Of a DNA stretch of 64,000 nt, positions 20,392-29,151 are shown one piece after another; positions within the stretch are counted from its first letter, which is position 1; every line of letters starts with the position of its first letter. The notes under the pieces were generated by a model, which saw only the letters and a program-made list of their open reading frames with translations, was not told the DNA's origin and made no database searches. Where the stretch lies: positions 1 through 64,000 of the forward strand of contig NZ_JALAGU010000033.1 in assembly GCF_022712275.1 (NCBI RefSeq), given 5' to 3'. The position numbers and the translations under genes are program-made. The stretch is from Corynebacterium sp. Lineage in GTDB: Bacteria > Actinomycetota > Actinomycetes > Mycobacteriales > Mycobacteriaceae.

Positions 20392-21519
20392 CTACGCCCG
20401 GGTCAGGGACTCCTCAGGGGTGTCCGGTGCGAAGGTGCTCACCGGCCGGGTCCCGCTGAGCAGCCCCGGCAGGCCGCCACGTTCCCGGCTGAAAAGCACC
20501 GCAGCTACCCCGACCAGCAGGAAGAGCAGATCGGCCGGAGCGGCCAATCCCAGCAGTTGCAGTCCGCCGATACCGGCCAGGAACCGCAGGACGCGCCGCA
20601 TCCACGCCGGCAGACTGCGGCGTCCTGCCACCGGCCCGAACCTGATCTCGACCGCATGGTCACCGATGGTCCGCCCGGTGACCAGCACCACCAGCGCGGA
20701 AACCACCAGGGGAACGAGGAGGCTGACCTGCTCGGTGAGGTTCGCGTCCACGGTATCGACGTTCCTGCCGTCCACCACGATCTGCCAGATGTTCACCATC
20801 GCCGCGGAGCCGAAGGTCAGCAGTGCAACGACCAGGAGGTCGCACGCTGCGCCGACGGTCCGACGCCTGCGACTGACCTGCTCGCCCACTGTCGGGACGC
20901 CGGTATCGCCGGAGGTCGCGTCCTCCCCCGAATCAGCCCCGGAGCGGCGGACCAGCCGGCCGTGCAGCCAGGCGACGACAGCGGCCAGCACTGCGCCGAT
21001 GACGGCGCCGGAGGTGTTCGCCAGCAGGTCATCGACGTCGAAGAAGCGGTAGGCACAGGAGTAGATCCCCCACACGCCGGTGTACTGCGTCGTCTCGATG
21101 AACAGGGAGACGGCGAATCCTGCCACCGCCGACCACAGGATTCCGCGTCCCCACAGCAGGCGCAGGATCAGCCCCAGCGGGACGAAGAAGACGACGTTGA
21201 GCGCGACCTGCAGCACCGCCGGATTGGTGAGCAGCGCGCGGGTCGATGAGGTGTTGTAGGCACGGATGTCGTCGACGAACTGCAGCGGCCTGGTCTGCGC
21301 TCCCCGGCACACGATGTCCGTGGGGTCCGGCAGCGGCAGCAGCGTGTAGGTCCACAGCGCCATGGCGTAGACGAGGAATCCCACCCAGAGCAGGGTGCGC
21401 GAGACGGTCAGCCGACCGTCCCGGCGGTAGTTGAGCCAGACGAAGGGGACGAACAGGACGACGGCCAGCGCGAGGCCGACGGCCACCGCGACGACCCCGG
21501 AGATGACATCATTTTCCAT
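20392..21519 (-). CDS. VanZ-domain membrane protein with C-terminal RDD-like region
   Basis: A 375-residue multi-spanning membrane protein. The N-terminal half has the VanZ pattern: LLPLPDP, then NVVFFVPLGLILRLL, then SLFIETTQYTGVWGIYSCAYRFFDVDDLLANTSGAVIG (quoted in parts from residues ~60-185). After a polar linker the C-terminal half contains GAACDLLVVALL and TIGDHAVEIRFGP, which resemble RDD domains. VanZ proteins are linked to glycopeptide tolerance in some bacteria, but a resistance role is not implied here. TACACT 8 nt upstream of ATG 21519 suggests a leaderless start. Confidence 0.8.
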   Translation of the reverse strand: MENDVISGVVAVAVGLALAVVLFVPFVWLNYRRDGRLTVSRTLLWVGFLVYAMALWTYTLLPLPDPTDIVCRGAQTRPLQFVDDIRAYNTSSTRALLTNPAVLQVALNVVFFVPLGLILRLLWGRGILWSAVAGFAVSLFIETTQYTGVWGIYSCAYRFFDVDDLLANTSGAVIGAVLAAVVAWLHGRLVRRSGADSGEDATSGDTGVPTVGEQVSRRRRTVGAACDLLVVALLTFGSAAMVNIWQIVVDGRNVDTVDANLTEQVSLLVPLVVSALVVLVTGRTIGDHAVEIRFGPVAGRRSLPAWMRRVLRFLAGIGGLQLLGLAAPADLLFLLVGVAAVLFSRERGGLPGLLSGTRPVSTFAPDTPEESLTRA

Positions 21520-21564
21520 CGGGACGCAGTGTACCGGCGGCACGGCACCGGGTCAGCGAACCGT

Positions 21565-22254
21565 TCAGTACCCGTCAACCACGGCCAGCGCATGCAGTTC
21601 GTCGGAGACCCGGTCGGCCAGGTCACGGTCGGTCCACATCGCGCGGACGACGGTCTCTGCGTCCCCCTCGGGAAGGGAGGGCACCATGCACCGGGAGCGC
21701 AGGTGGGTCAGCACCGCGTGCTGGCGGCGGGCGAACGGGAGCTCCGGGATGAGGCCCCAGGCGCTGCGGTAGACGTCGTAGCCGTCGAGGACTTCGCCGG
21801 TGAACAGCATCACCGGGTCGGAGATGTGCTCACGGGTGTAGTTCGGTTCCTCGGTGCCGTCGATGACGGCGAGCTGGTCGTCATCGAGGAAACTGACCCA
21901 CATCGAGGTCTCGGCGCCGGCCTGGCGGACCGGTGCGGCGGCGATGTAGCCGCGTGGGCTGACGTGGGCGGTGAAGGCGGTCCTGACATCGCGGACGCAG
22001 GCCCGGACGAACGGGACCGTCTGTGAGACGCCGTGTTCCCGCAGCTTGACCTGCATCACCCCCGGCGAGGCATTTGATCCGACGGCGACGACCGGGCGCC
22101 GTCCGCCGTCGAGGCCGACTTCGGCGAGGGCGAGGTCCCCGGGGAACCAGCCTTCCGAGGTCAGGGTGCCGGACCGGGTGGGCCAGCGTCCCGGATAGAG
22201 CCATGGGGTGACCGTGAGGTCGACACCCATGCAGGACTCGCGTGGTGAAGACAT
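21565..22254 (-). CDS. uncharacterised protein, possible gamma-glutamylcyclotransferase-like fold
   Basis: A 229-residue soluble protein. VVAVGSNASPGVMQVKL near residue 55 and the following AFTAHVSPRGYIAAAPV resemble the YGSN nucleotide/substrate loop of gamma-glutamylcyclotransferase-like proteins. Similarity is limited, so function remains open. The start at 22254 has a GGAG site 5 nt upstream. Confidence 0.5.
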   Translation of the reverse strand: MSSPRESCMGVDLTVTPWLYPGRWPTRSGTLTSEGWFPGDLALAEVGLDGGRRPVVAVGSNASPGVMQVKLREHGVSQTVPFVRACVRDVRTAFTAHVSPRGYIAAAPVRQAGAETSMWVSFLDDDQLAVIDGTEEPNYTREHISDPVMLFTGEVLDGYDVYRSAWGLIPELPFARRQHAVLTHLRSRCMVPSLPEGDAETVVRAMWTDRDLADRVSDELHALAVVDGY

Positions 22255-22307
22255 GATGTCTCCGAGGCTACGCTTCCACCCGGGGGTGAGCCACGGTCAC
22301 ACGGCGA

Positions 22308-23348
22308 TCACGCGGTCCGGAATCTCCCCAGCAGCCGCGCGGTCTCCTCGGCGATGACGCGCACCACCTCACCTGCCGGAGCCTGTTGGCGGACCAGGCC
22401 GACGGACTGCCCGGCGTGCAGTTTCAGCTCCTCGGCGAACTCCCCACCGGAGGCGCGCGCGGCGATCAGTTCCTCGTCGGTGACGGTGGGGTCACTGTTG
22501 TAGCGGTCGACGAAGGCGTTGCGCACCGTGCGTGTGGGCCACCGGGCGATGTCCCAGTCCTGTTGTTCGGCCCGGTCGTAGACACCGGTGAGGACAGTCG
22601 TACCACTGCCCGCCTTCACGGCGGCCGCCTTGAGCTCCTCCGAACCCTGGGATTCCGGGGACGCCAGCAACGCGGTACCGATCCACGCCCCGTCCGCCCC
22701 GGCCGCGAGAACGGCGGCGACCCCGCGCCCGGTGGCGATACCGCCGGCGACGACCACCGGGACGCCAGGCGCCTGGACGGCGAGGTAGTCGAGGATCTCC
22801 TGCATCAACGGCATGGTGCCGAGGCGTCCGGTATGCCCACCGCCGTCGGTGCCCTGGACGCAGAGGACGTCGACATCGGCCGCCAGTGCCTGACGGACCT
22901 GCAGCATGTCGTTGACCGGGGCCACGACGCTGATCCCTGCGGCATGGGCGGCGGGCACCCAGGGGCCGGGGTCACCGAAGCCGAGGGAGAGCACGGTCGG
23001 GTTGGCCGCCAGTGCCGCCTCGAACTGGGCGGAGACGCCGTTGTTCTCCGCCGCCTGCGCATCGATCGCCCAGATCATCAGGCCGATCCCGAAGCTTCCG
23101 CCTGTCCCCGCGACCTCCGCCTCCGTGGCGATCCACTCCGCGGAGGTACGTGCGCCGACCCCGATCATGCCGAGCCCGCCGGCGGCGCTGACCGCGGCAG
23201 CGAGGCGTCCTCCTGCCCTTCCCGCCATGGGGGCTCCGACCAGTGGAAGGTCAATCCCCCAGAGTCTGGTCAGGCGTCCGCCGAGGGCGTCGGACGTGCT
23301 CGCGTTCATGTGCTGGTCGGGCTGCTGGTAGCCGTCGCGGTAGACCAC
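22308..23348 (-). CDS. nitronate monooxygenase-family flavoprotein
   Basis: A 346-residue FMN TIM-barrel of the NMO/2-nitropropane dioxygenase family. PLVGAPMAGRAGGRLAAAV lies near residue 35, the FMN site QGTDGGGHTGR near 168, and VVAGGIATGRGVAAVLAAGADGAWIGT near 200. Family members oxidise nitronates or, in other branches, act as enoyl reductases. GTG 23348 is preferred because GGGGAGG lies 6 nt upstream; ATG 23309 would shorten the protein by 13 residues. No operon partner is seen. Confidence 0.85.
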   Translation of the reverse strand: MVYRDGYQQPDQHMNASTSDALGGRLTRLWGIDLPLVGAPMAGRAGGRLAAAVSAAGGLGMIGVGARTSAEWIATEAEVAGTGGSFGIGLMIWAIDAQAAENNGVSAQFEAALAANPTVLSLGFGDPGPWVPAAHAAGISVVAPVNDMLQVRQALAADVDVLCVQGTDGGGHTGRLGTMPLMQEILDYLAVQAPGVPVVVAGGIATGRGVAAVLAAGADGAWIGTALLASPESQGSEELKAAAVKAGSGTTVLTGVYDRAEQQDWDIARWPTRTVRNAFVDRYNSDPTVTDEELIAARASGGEFAEELKLHAGQSVGLVRQQAPAGEVVRVIAEETARLLGRFRTA

Positions 23349-23458
23349 AGGTGGCCTCCCCTTCCGGAGTTCTCATTCGGAAACTGTCGTCAGTTTTCGG
23401 TCGTGTGTCCCGCAGTCTACAGAGGCAGGTTCACCGCGTACTGTATGCTCCCATGGAC

Positions 23459-23776
23459 ATGACCGTGAAGAACGCGAAAGACGTCAGCACCGCTCCCCTC
23501 GTGGCCCTGGGCCTCATCGGCGGCTGGGTGACCGCCCGGGAGACCGGCATCCGCCCGCTGGGCACCGTCCCGATGATCGCCGCCCTGGGCTGGGCGAACC
23601 GCACCTGGATCGCCAAGGGTGGCGCCCCGGTGGCGGTCGGCCTGACCGGCACCTTCCTCGGCGCCTTCGGCGTCTCCCACCCGCTCGCCAAGAAGATGGG
23701 TGCCTGGCCGTCCGTCATCACAGTCACCGCCGTCGCCGCCGGTGCGGCGCACTTCCTGTCGGACGCCAAGAAGTAG
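23459..23776 (+). CDS. small membrane protein, uncharacterised
   Basis: A 105-residue protein with three to four hydrophobic segments (PLVALGLIGGWVTA, MIAALGW, VAVGLTGTFLGAFG, VITVTAVAAGAAHFL) and a basic end SDAKK. No family was recognised. A TATGCT box at 23444-23449 suits a transcript start near 23457, favouring ATG 23459 over ATG 23453. It is divergent from the NMO gene. Confidence 0.6.
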   Translation: MTVKNAKDVSTAPLVALGLIGGWVTARETGIRPLGTVPMIAALGWANRTWIAKGGAPVAVGLTGTFLGAFGVSHPLAKKMGAWPSVITVTAVAAGAAHFLSDAKK

Positions 23777-23797
23777 TCAGGTCCCTCGTCAGGGCCG

Positions 23798-24295
23798 TCA
23801 GGCCACCGCGGTGTACCAGGCGCCGACGGTGTTCTCCGCCAGCTCCCGCAACTCTGCGGTGTGCGGTTCCGGGTCCCCTGTAAAGCACACCGGATCGACC
23901 GCCGTATCCCACCCGTAGCCGGTGGTGATGGCGGTCATCGCCTTTTCTGCGCCGGTGGTGTCGTAGCCACCACGGATCCAGTACCCGGCGGGGACGTTGT
24001 GCGCGGTGTAGCTCTCATCGTTCGTCACCTCCATGTAGGTCGAGTCGAAGTAGTGCTTCAGTGCACCGGAGATGTACCCGAAGTTGGCGGTGGTCCCGAA
24101 AAGCAGGGCGGACGCCCCGAGCAGTTCGGCGGTGTCCGGTTCCAGGGCGTTGCGTTCCCGGACCTCCAGCTGGAGTTCCTCGGGCAGGGTGCTGTTGACC
24201 TCGGCAGCGGCCCCCTCTGCGGCGTGGCGCACGGTGTCGGTGATGGCGCGGAGCTTGTCGGTGGGGCTGTGGTGGACGACGAGTAGATAGGGCAT
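23798..24295 (-). CDS. flavodoxin-fold NAD(P)H/FMN reductase family protein
   Basis: A 165-residue protein. The N-terminal strand-loop YLLVVHHSPTDKLRAI fits an FMN phosphate-binding loop. ALLFGTTANFGYISGALKHYFDSTY near residue 70 corresponds to the flavodoxin-family isoalloxazine loop, and GYWIRGGYDTTGAEKAMTAI near 115 to the third binding loop. The redox partner is unknown. ATG 24295 starts at the conserved strand; an extra 9-residue His/Asp-rich extension upstream is unlikely. It is divergent from the carbonic anhydrase-like gene. Confidence 0.75.
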   Translation of the reverse strand: MPYLLVVHHSPTDKLRAITDTVRHAAEGAAAEVNSTLPEELQLEVRERNALEPDTAELLGASALLFGTTANFGYISGALKHYFDSTYMEVTNDESYTAHNVPAGYWIRGGYDTTGAEKAMTAITTGYGWDTAVDPVCFTGDPEPHTAELRELAENTVGAWYTAVA

Positions 24296-24341
24296 ACCCC
24301 CATCATGCCCGTCATCGTGCACACCGCCCCAGAAAAGTAGT

Positions 24342-24347
24342 TAGTCT
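24342..24347 (+). promoter_or_regulatory. -10 box of the gamma-carbonic anhydrase-like gene
   Basis: TAGTCT lies 6 nt before ATG 24354, and there is no Shine-Dalgarno sequence. Confidence 0.4.
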
Positions 24348-24353
24348 CGGAAT

Positions 24354-24932
24354 ATGAGTAGATTCCAGTCACCCCGCACCAACGGCCCCCTGATCCTCCC
24401 GTTCAACGGGAAGGCCCCACGCATCCACTCCTCCGCCTACATCGCCCCGAATGCGGTGATCGTCGGTGACGTGGAGATCGCCGAGGACGCCTCCGTCTTC
24501 TACGGCGTGGTGGTCCGCGCCGATGTCGGGACGATCCGGATCGGCGCGCGGTCCAATATCCAGGACAACTCCGTCATCCACACCGAGGAGGACAGCCCGA
24601 CCGTCATCGGTGAGGACGTCACCGTCGGTCACCAGGCACTCGTCCACGCCTGCACCGTCGGCGACGGCACGCTGGTCGGCATGCAGTCCTCACTGCTGAG
24701 CCGCTCGGTCATCGGCGCCGGCTGCATCATCGGCGGTGGTGCCGTCGTCCTGGAGGACCAGGAGGTCCCGGACGGCTCGCTGGCCGCCGGGCTGCCGGCG
24801 AAGGTGCGTCGGGAGCTGTCCGCCGAAGAGAGGGAGCACCTCATCACCCACGCCGCCGGATACATCGACCTGGCGAAGGCACAGTCGCTACCGGATGACG
24901 CACTGAGTCTCGACGAAGTGCGGTTCAACTGA
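24354..24932 (+). CDS. gamma-class carbonic anhydrase-family protein
   Basis: A 192-residue left-handed beta-helix protein with hexapeptide repeats (IAPNAVIVGDVEIAEDASVFYGVVVRAD). It also shows the family motif GRSNIQDNSVIH-like ARSNIQDNSVIHTEE. The metal ligand histidines are in SVIHTEE, VGHQALVHACTVGDG near residues 75-105. LLSRSVIGAGCIIGGGAVV continues the helix and KVRRELSAEE begins the C-terminal helix. Members hydrate CO2 or act as acyltransferase-like metalloproteins. The local context does not settle the activity. Confidence 0.87.
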   Translation: MSRFQSPRTNGPLILPFNGKAPRIHSSAYIAPNAVIVGDVEIAEDASVFYGVVVRADVGTIRIGARSNIQDNSVIHTEEDSPTVIGEDVTVGHQALVHACTVGDGTLVGMQSSLLSRSVIGAGCIIGGGAVVLEDQEVPDGSLAAGLPAKVRRELSAEEREHLITHAAGYIDLAKAQSLPDDALSLDEVRFN

Positions 24933-24974
24933 GGATTGAAGAGTCTCCAGGAGTGATCAACAGAAGGAAATAAG

Positions 24975-25006
24975 AAAAGGTCCGCACAACGAAGTGTGGA
25001 CCTTTT
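24975..25006. terminator. bidirectional terminator between carbonic anhydrase and porin-peptide genes
   Basis: AAAAGGTCCGCAC and GTGTGGACCTTTT form a stem with an AACGAA loop and an A/T tail on both sides. It therefore serves the plus gene ending at 24932 and the minus operon ending at 25050. Confidence 0.9.
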
Positions 25007-25049
25007 CAGTGTCTCATGCCATGCCCTGAGACCGGGCGAGTGTGGTCGA

Positions 25050-25169
25050 TCAGTGCGGCGCCTTGCCGATGTCGACGCCCAGGAAGTTCCCGACAGCGTC
25101 GAGGATGCGGAAGACGAAGAGGCCGAGATCCTGGATGATGTCGACGCCGGAACCGAGGATGGAACCCAT
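25050..25169 (-). CDS. 39-aa amphipathic peptide, PorA/PorH-like channel former
   Basis: The peptide MGSILGSGVDIIQDLGLFVF... has 39 residues, no signal sequence and an amphipathic helical pattern (hydrophobic residues at 3-4 spacing, acidic residues on the other face). Corynebacterial PorA and PorH porins have this size and style, lack signal peptides, and are encoded in tandem. A clear AAAGGA site lies 6 nt before ATG 25169. Predicted to form mycomembrane pores with the partner at 25263; the assignment rests on size, composition and pairing, not on alignment. Confidence 0.7.
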   Translation of the reverse strand: MGSILGSGVDIIQDLGLFVFRILDAVGNFLGVDIGKAPH

Positions 25170-25262
25170 GGTGTGTCCTTTCGGAGAGTCCTGACGGAGT
25201 GCCCGCGCAGGAGTTGATTCTGAGTGGTCAAGCGTGGCCAGAGCTTTGTCTGACCACCGTAT

Positions 25263-25403
25263 TTACTCTGCGGAGGGAGCCCCGTCGCCGGCCGAACCGA
25301 CAACCGCGGTCAGACCCTCACCGAGGGAGATGATGATGTTGCGGATGAGACCGCCGACGGCGTAGAGGACATCCTTGATGAGCTCAGCAGAACTGTCGAT
25401 CAT
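25263..25403 (-). CDS. 46-aa amphipathic peptide, PorA/PorH-like partner
   Basis: The product, beginning MIDSSAELIKDVLYAVGGL, has 46 residues. It is one amphipathic helix ending in a polar GSAGDGAPSAE tail, with no signal peptide. AAAGG precedes ATG 25403. It is the first gene of a two-gene unit, 93 bp upstream of the second peptide, with a terminator after the second. Which of the pair corresponds to PorA and which to PorH cannot be decided by eye. Confidence 0.7.
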   Translation of the reverse strand: MIDSSAELIKDVLYAVGGLIRNIIISLGEGLTAVVGSAGDGAPSAE

Positions 25404-25742
25404 GGGGGTACCTTTCGATGAAGTGTTCCCCGGAGCTCCGACAGCGTCGAAGTTGCCGCCTGAACCAGTTACCGCGACCCTCTGCAGGATCTCAGTTTCT
25501 ACGGGAAGAGCCCGCCGGGAAGATGTTATCTTTCACAGCGAGAATCTAGCACCTGAACAAAGGTAGGCATACCTCAGAAAACTGATTACTACCCCCGTCT
25601 AATGAAGGGTGGGCTTGCCTAAATCGCTTCCACTCACGTCTCACGCTGCGGAATTGCAGAACCCCCCTGCACCTGTCTCCCTCCCCCCGCTCCGTAGCGG
25701 TATCAGGTCAGTTCGCTACGCAGCACCCGCCCCCGGAGAGGC
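25404..25742 (-). promoter_or_regulatory. promoter region of the porin peptides with two DtxR-box-like palindromes
   Basis: This 339-bp gene-free stretch has lower G+C between 25500 and 25630. AGGTAGGCATACCT (25561-25574) is an imperfect inverted repeat, and GGGCTTGCCTAA (25611-25622) resembles half of a corynebacterial iron box. Against the 19-bp DtxR consensus each fits only about 11-13 positions, so iron control is a guess. The rest shows nothing recognisable. Confidence 0.4.
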
Positions 25743-27467
25743 TCACCGGCCATCCGGCGGATCGGCCGGAAGGACATGCTGACCCGTCGCGTCCAGCGTG
25801 AGCGCCAGCGACGACACGTACTGCGTCCTCCCGTGCTCGTCAGGAACGGGCGAGGCGACCATGTCCGGTCGCTCACAGGACTCACCGGTGATCGCACAGG
25901 TCAGGCGGTCGTCGACCGGGTTGCCGTCGGCGTCGAACATCGGCAGGTCGATACCGTCGTCCACGCGGCGCAGGTAGTAGCGGCCCTTCGTGACGACCGC
26001 GGCCAGCGGAGTGACGATCACGGCGATGCCGGCGGCGAACAGCGGGGAGAAGGCGGAGATGCCGTCACCGAAGGCGCCGAAGAACATGGCCACGGAGATG
26101 CCGCCGGACAGGATCACCGAGGTGATGCCGACCGGGTTCCAGTCATAGAGCATGCCGCGGCGGAACTCCGGCACTTTCGGAGACAGGCCGAGCAGGTACT
26201 TGTTGATGACGATGTCCGCGGCAACGGTGAAGATCCAGGCGATGGCGAGGTTCGAGTAGAAGCTCAGCACGAAGCTCAGGACACTGAACATGTTGAACTC
26301 CATCAGCGCCAGGGAGATACCCACGTTGAAGACCACGAACCACACACGACCGGGGTACTTCTTGAACGAGCGTGAGTAGATGTTCGTCCAGGCCAGGGAG
26401 CCGCAGTAGGCGTTGGTGGTGTTGATCTTGATCTGGGAGATGACCACGAGGATCACGGCGAGAGTGGTTGCGAGCCAGCCCGGCATCATCTCGCGGTACT
26501 CACTCATGAACTGGTTCACCGGTTCGACGGCGATGTCGGTACCCTGGCCCAGCACGGAGATCATGTAGACCGCGAGGAAGATGCCGATGATCTGCTTGGT
26601 CGCACCGAGGACGACCCAGCCCGGTCCACCGCAGATCACCGCGGCCCACCAGGACTTCCGGTTGGCGGCGGTCTTCGGCGGCATGAAGCGCAGGTAGTCG
26701 ATGTTCTCGGCGATCTGGGCGGTCAGGGAGAGACAGACGCCGGCGGCGAGCATCATCGCGGCGAAGGAGACGGATTTGTCGTCCTCACCGGTGTAGTCGA
26801 GGAAAGTGCCGACCGAGCCCGGTTCCTGGATGATGAGCACGACCAGGGGGACGAACATCATGACCAACCACAGCGGATTGGTCCACGAGTGCAGTTTCGA
26901 CAGCAGCTTCATACCGTAGATGACCAGCGGGATGATCATCAGCGAGCTCACGGCGTAGCCGATCCACAGCGGGATGTCCAGGCCGACCTTCAGGCCCTGC
27001 GCCATGATCGCACCTTCTGTGGCGAAGAGGATGAAGGTGAAGGACACGAAGATGAGGTTCGTGATGATCGATCCCTTGTAACCGAAGCCGGAGCCGCGGG
27101 TGATGAGGTCGAGATCGACGTTGTAGCGGGCGGCGTAGTAGGCCAGCGGGAAGCTCGAGACGAAGATGAGGACCGCCGCGATAAGGACACCACCGATGGC
27201 GTTGACGGTGCCGTGCTCGACACCGATGGTCGCGCCGATGGAGAAGTCGGCGAGGTAGGCGATGCCGCCGAGGGCACTGGCGGCGACGGCGGCCGGCGTC
27301 CACCTACGATAATGGCGCGGGGCGAAGCGCAGCGAGAAGTCTTCGGTACCGACGGGAGCGGCGTGGTCGACGGCGGAGGCTGGGGACGTACCGGAACCGG
27401 GCGCACCCGCCTGCGTGGCCGGTGCCGTGGTGGCGGTCTGCTGAAGCGTGTCCACTGGAGGTGTCAT
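25743..27467 (-). CDS. NCS1-family nucleobase/purine permease
   Basis: A 574-residue NCS1 symporter with about 12 membrane segments. NPLWLVMMFVPLVVL, the AQIAENIDYLRFMP segment and SQIKINTTNAYCGSLAWTNIYSRSF are typical of cytosine/purine/allantoin permeases. The protein is longer than usual. It has a 40-residue polar Ala/Thr N-terminus and a C-terminal cytoplasmic tail containing CAITGESCERPDMV, whose cysteine pair is unusual. No catabolic neighbour identifies the substrate; purine salvage elsewhere in the window suggests purines or related rings. ATG 27467 was chosen; a TTG at 27476 is possible. Confidence 0.85.
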   Translation of the reverse strand: MTPPVDTLQQTATTAPATQAGAPGSGTSPASAVDHAAPVGTEDFSLRFAPRHYRRWTPAAVAASALGGIAYLADFSIGATIGVEHGTVNAIGGVLIAAVLIFVSSFPLAYYAARYNVDLDLITRGSGFGYKGSIITNLIFVSFTFILFATEGAIMAQGLKVGLDIPLWIGYAVSSLMIIPLVIYGMKLLSKLHSWTNPLWLVMMFVPLVVLIIQEPGSVGTFLDYTGEDDKSVSFAAMMLAAGVCLSLTAQIAENIDYLRFMPPKTAANRKSWWAAVICGGPGWVVLGATKQIIGIFLAVYMISVLGQGTDIAVEPVNQFMSEYREMMPGWLATTLAVILVVISQIKINTTNAYCGSLAWTNIYSRSFKKYPGRVWFVVFNVGISLALMEFNMFSVLSFVLSFYSNLAIAWIFTVAADIVINKYLLGLSPKVPEFRRGMLYDWNPVGITSVILSGGISVAMFFGAFGDGISAFSPLFAAGIAVIVTPLAAVVTKGRYYLRRVDDGIDLPMFDADGNPVDDRLTCAITGESCERPDMVASPVPDEHGRTQYVSSLALTLDATGQHVLPADPPDGR

Positions 27468-27503
27468 GTCGGGCAACGCTATGGGCGCTGTATTTCATGC
27501 GCG

Positions 27504-27524
27504 TGACCGTATATGTTTCGGTCA
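27504..27524. promoter_or_regulatory. inverted repeat upstream of NCS1 permease (candidate operator)
   Basis: TGACCG and CGGTCA are separated by 9 bp, 37 bp before the ATG. The half-site TGACCG is the same as in the xdh palindrome at 14944. Confidence 0.4.
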
Positions 27525-27692
27525 TGGGTGTAAGCGTCGTTCACCTGGCGCCCCAGGTTACGGGCACGTGAGATGGCGTGGGACGCCGCTGGTCAGGACG
27601 GTCGGAACCCGGCAAGTCTGATCTGTCGAAATATCCGGGCAGGAATCCGTGCTCAACGCCGTCTCGGCGGATTCCTGCTCGCAGATTTCGTC

Positions 27693-28472
27693 TCATCCTA
27701 GCGCGGCGTCCACCAATGCCGGCAGGCCGGACGCGGCAGTGGTCCGCAGTGACCAGGTGGACAGCGGTGTGAGGTCGGTGGCTGCCGGACTGATCTCCAC
27801 GACGGGGACGCCGCGTCGGACCGCCAGCTCCGGCAGGCCCGCCGCCGGGAAGACGACGCCACTGGTACCGACGATGACGACCAGATCGCAGCCGAACATC
27901 GAGGCTTCGGCGTCCGCGAAGTCCTGCTCCGGCAGGGACTCACCGAACCACACCACGCCGGGACGCACCGGGCCACCGCACTCCGAACACTCCGGAGGGG
28001 TCAGCCGTTCCACGGGCCATGTCGGCAGCTCCGGCTCCGGCGCGGGGCGGTCGCACACCGAGCAGCGGAAGGCCAGAAGGCTGCCGTGGAGGTGGGAGAC
28101 ATCCGTGGAGCCGGCGCGTTCGTGCAGGTCGTCGATGTTCTGGGTGGTGACGTGAAGGTGTGCGTTCCCGTCACCGTCGCCGACCGGGGCGTCCTGCCAG
28201 CGGGCGATGGCGAGATGACCGGGACTGGGGACGGCGTCCCGTGCCCGGGCAGCCCGCCACAGGTACCAGGCCCACATGGGGTCGGGGTCGCGTCGCCAGG
28301 AGTCGAGAGTGGCCATCGCCTGGGCGTCGACACTGCTCCACAGACCGGTGGTGGCGTCCCGGAAGGTGTCGAGGCCGGAGTCCGCGCTCATGCCGGCGCC
28401 GGTGAAGACTTCGACACGGCGGGCGGAGCGCGCGGCGTCCTGCAGGTCGGTGGGGATCGCGACAGAAGTCAT
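27693..28472 (-). CDS. cobB: Sir2-family NAD-dependent protein deacylase
   Basis: A 259-residue sirtuin that removes acyl groups from lysine using NAD+. GAGMSADSGLDTFRD lies near residue 25, TQNIDDLHERAG near 110, and the catalytic His in SHLHGSLL near 127. Zinc ligands are the pairs CSVC near 137 and CSEC near 162. VRPGVVWFGESLP and VVIVGTSGVVFPAAGLP follow. A Tyr/Arg pair typical of desuccinylases is not evident, so the acyl preference is open. TACCCT 8 nt before ATG 28472 suggests a leaderless start. Confidence 0.9.
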   Translation of the reverse strand: MTSVAIPTDLQDAARSARRVEVFTGAGMSADSGLDTFRDATTGLWSSVDAQAMATLDSWRRDPDPMWAWYLWRAARARDAVPSPGHLAIARWQDAPVGDGDGNAHLHVTTQNIDDLHERAGSTDVSHLHGSLLAFRCSVCDRPAPEPELPTWPVERLTPPECSECGGPVRPGVVWFGESLPEQDFADAEASMFGCDLVVIVGTSGVVFPAAGLPELAVRRGVPVVEISPAATDLTPLSTWSLRTTAASGLPALVDAALG

Positions 28473-28660
28473 GCCCCCCGAGGGTAGTTACCCGGGCACA
28501 GTCAACGGCACCCCGGACACGTCGACGTCTCGGGATCGCAGGATGGTCTCGCGGCGGTTTTCCATCCTGCGGTCCCACGATGCCGACACCCTGATCCCCA
28601 GTCCTCCGGTTCAGCGTCCAGGCGACGCTCGTCAGCAGCCCGCATGCGCCTCATTGTGCC

Positions 28661-28990
28661 TCACGCCGCGGGGATCCCGAGGACGGCACCAGTGATAAGC
28701 CCCGGCACCACGCCGCTTGTCTCTGCGCCAGACGACAGGGAGTCGCCTCCCCGGAGGATGACACCCCCAATCCAGACCGCCATGACAACGACGAGCACGG
28801 TGATCTCCGGAATCAGGCTGCACAGGACATAGTCCTCGGGCAGAACCCACACAAGTACAGCCACCGTGACCAGGAGCGACCAGTACATGTACCGCATCCC
28901 CACCGTCTCTGCCCGGGACAGAATCCGTTCCTGATACTCGTCATCGACAGAATCCTCCACACGGCGGATGTAGGTGTCCCCGTAGCTCAT
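28661..28990 (-). CDS. small membrane protein, uncharacterised
   Basis: A 109-residue protein. A polar N-terminus (DTYIRRVEDSVDDEYQERIL) precedes about three membrane segments, including YWSLLVTVAVLVWVLP and ITVLVVVMAVWIGGVIL. No family was recognised. A GGAG site 8 nt before ATG 28990 supports the start. It is divergent from the decayed toxin-antitoxin locus. Confidence 0.6.
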   Translation of the reverse strand: MSYGDTYIRRVEDSVDDEYQERILSRAETVGMRYMYWSLLVTVAVLVWVLPEDYVLCSLIPEITVLVVVMAVWIGGVILRGGDSLSSGAETSGVVPGLITGAVLGIPAA

Positions 28991-29151
28991 GGTCACTTCT
29001 CCGTTCCCGATGGTCTGCCGGGACACACCGACCGGTTCCGCCGGATCCGCCGGGGAGAGTTCCTCCCAGCGTCGCCAGCGACGGACCATGTTGGTCGTCT
29101 CGGCCGCATACTTCGATGCAGCACCGTTCCTACATACAGGAGGTGGAGACC

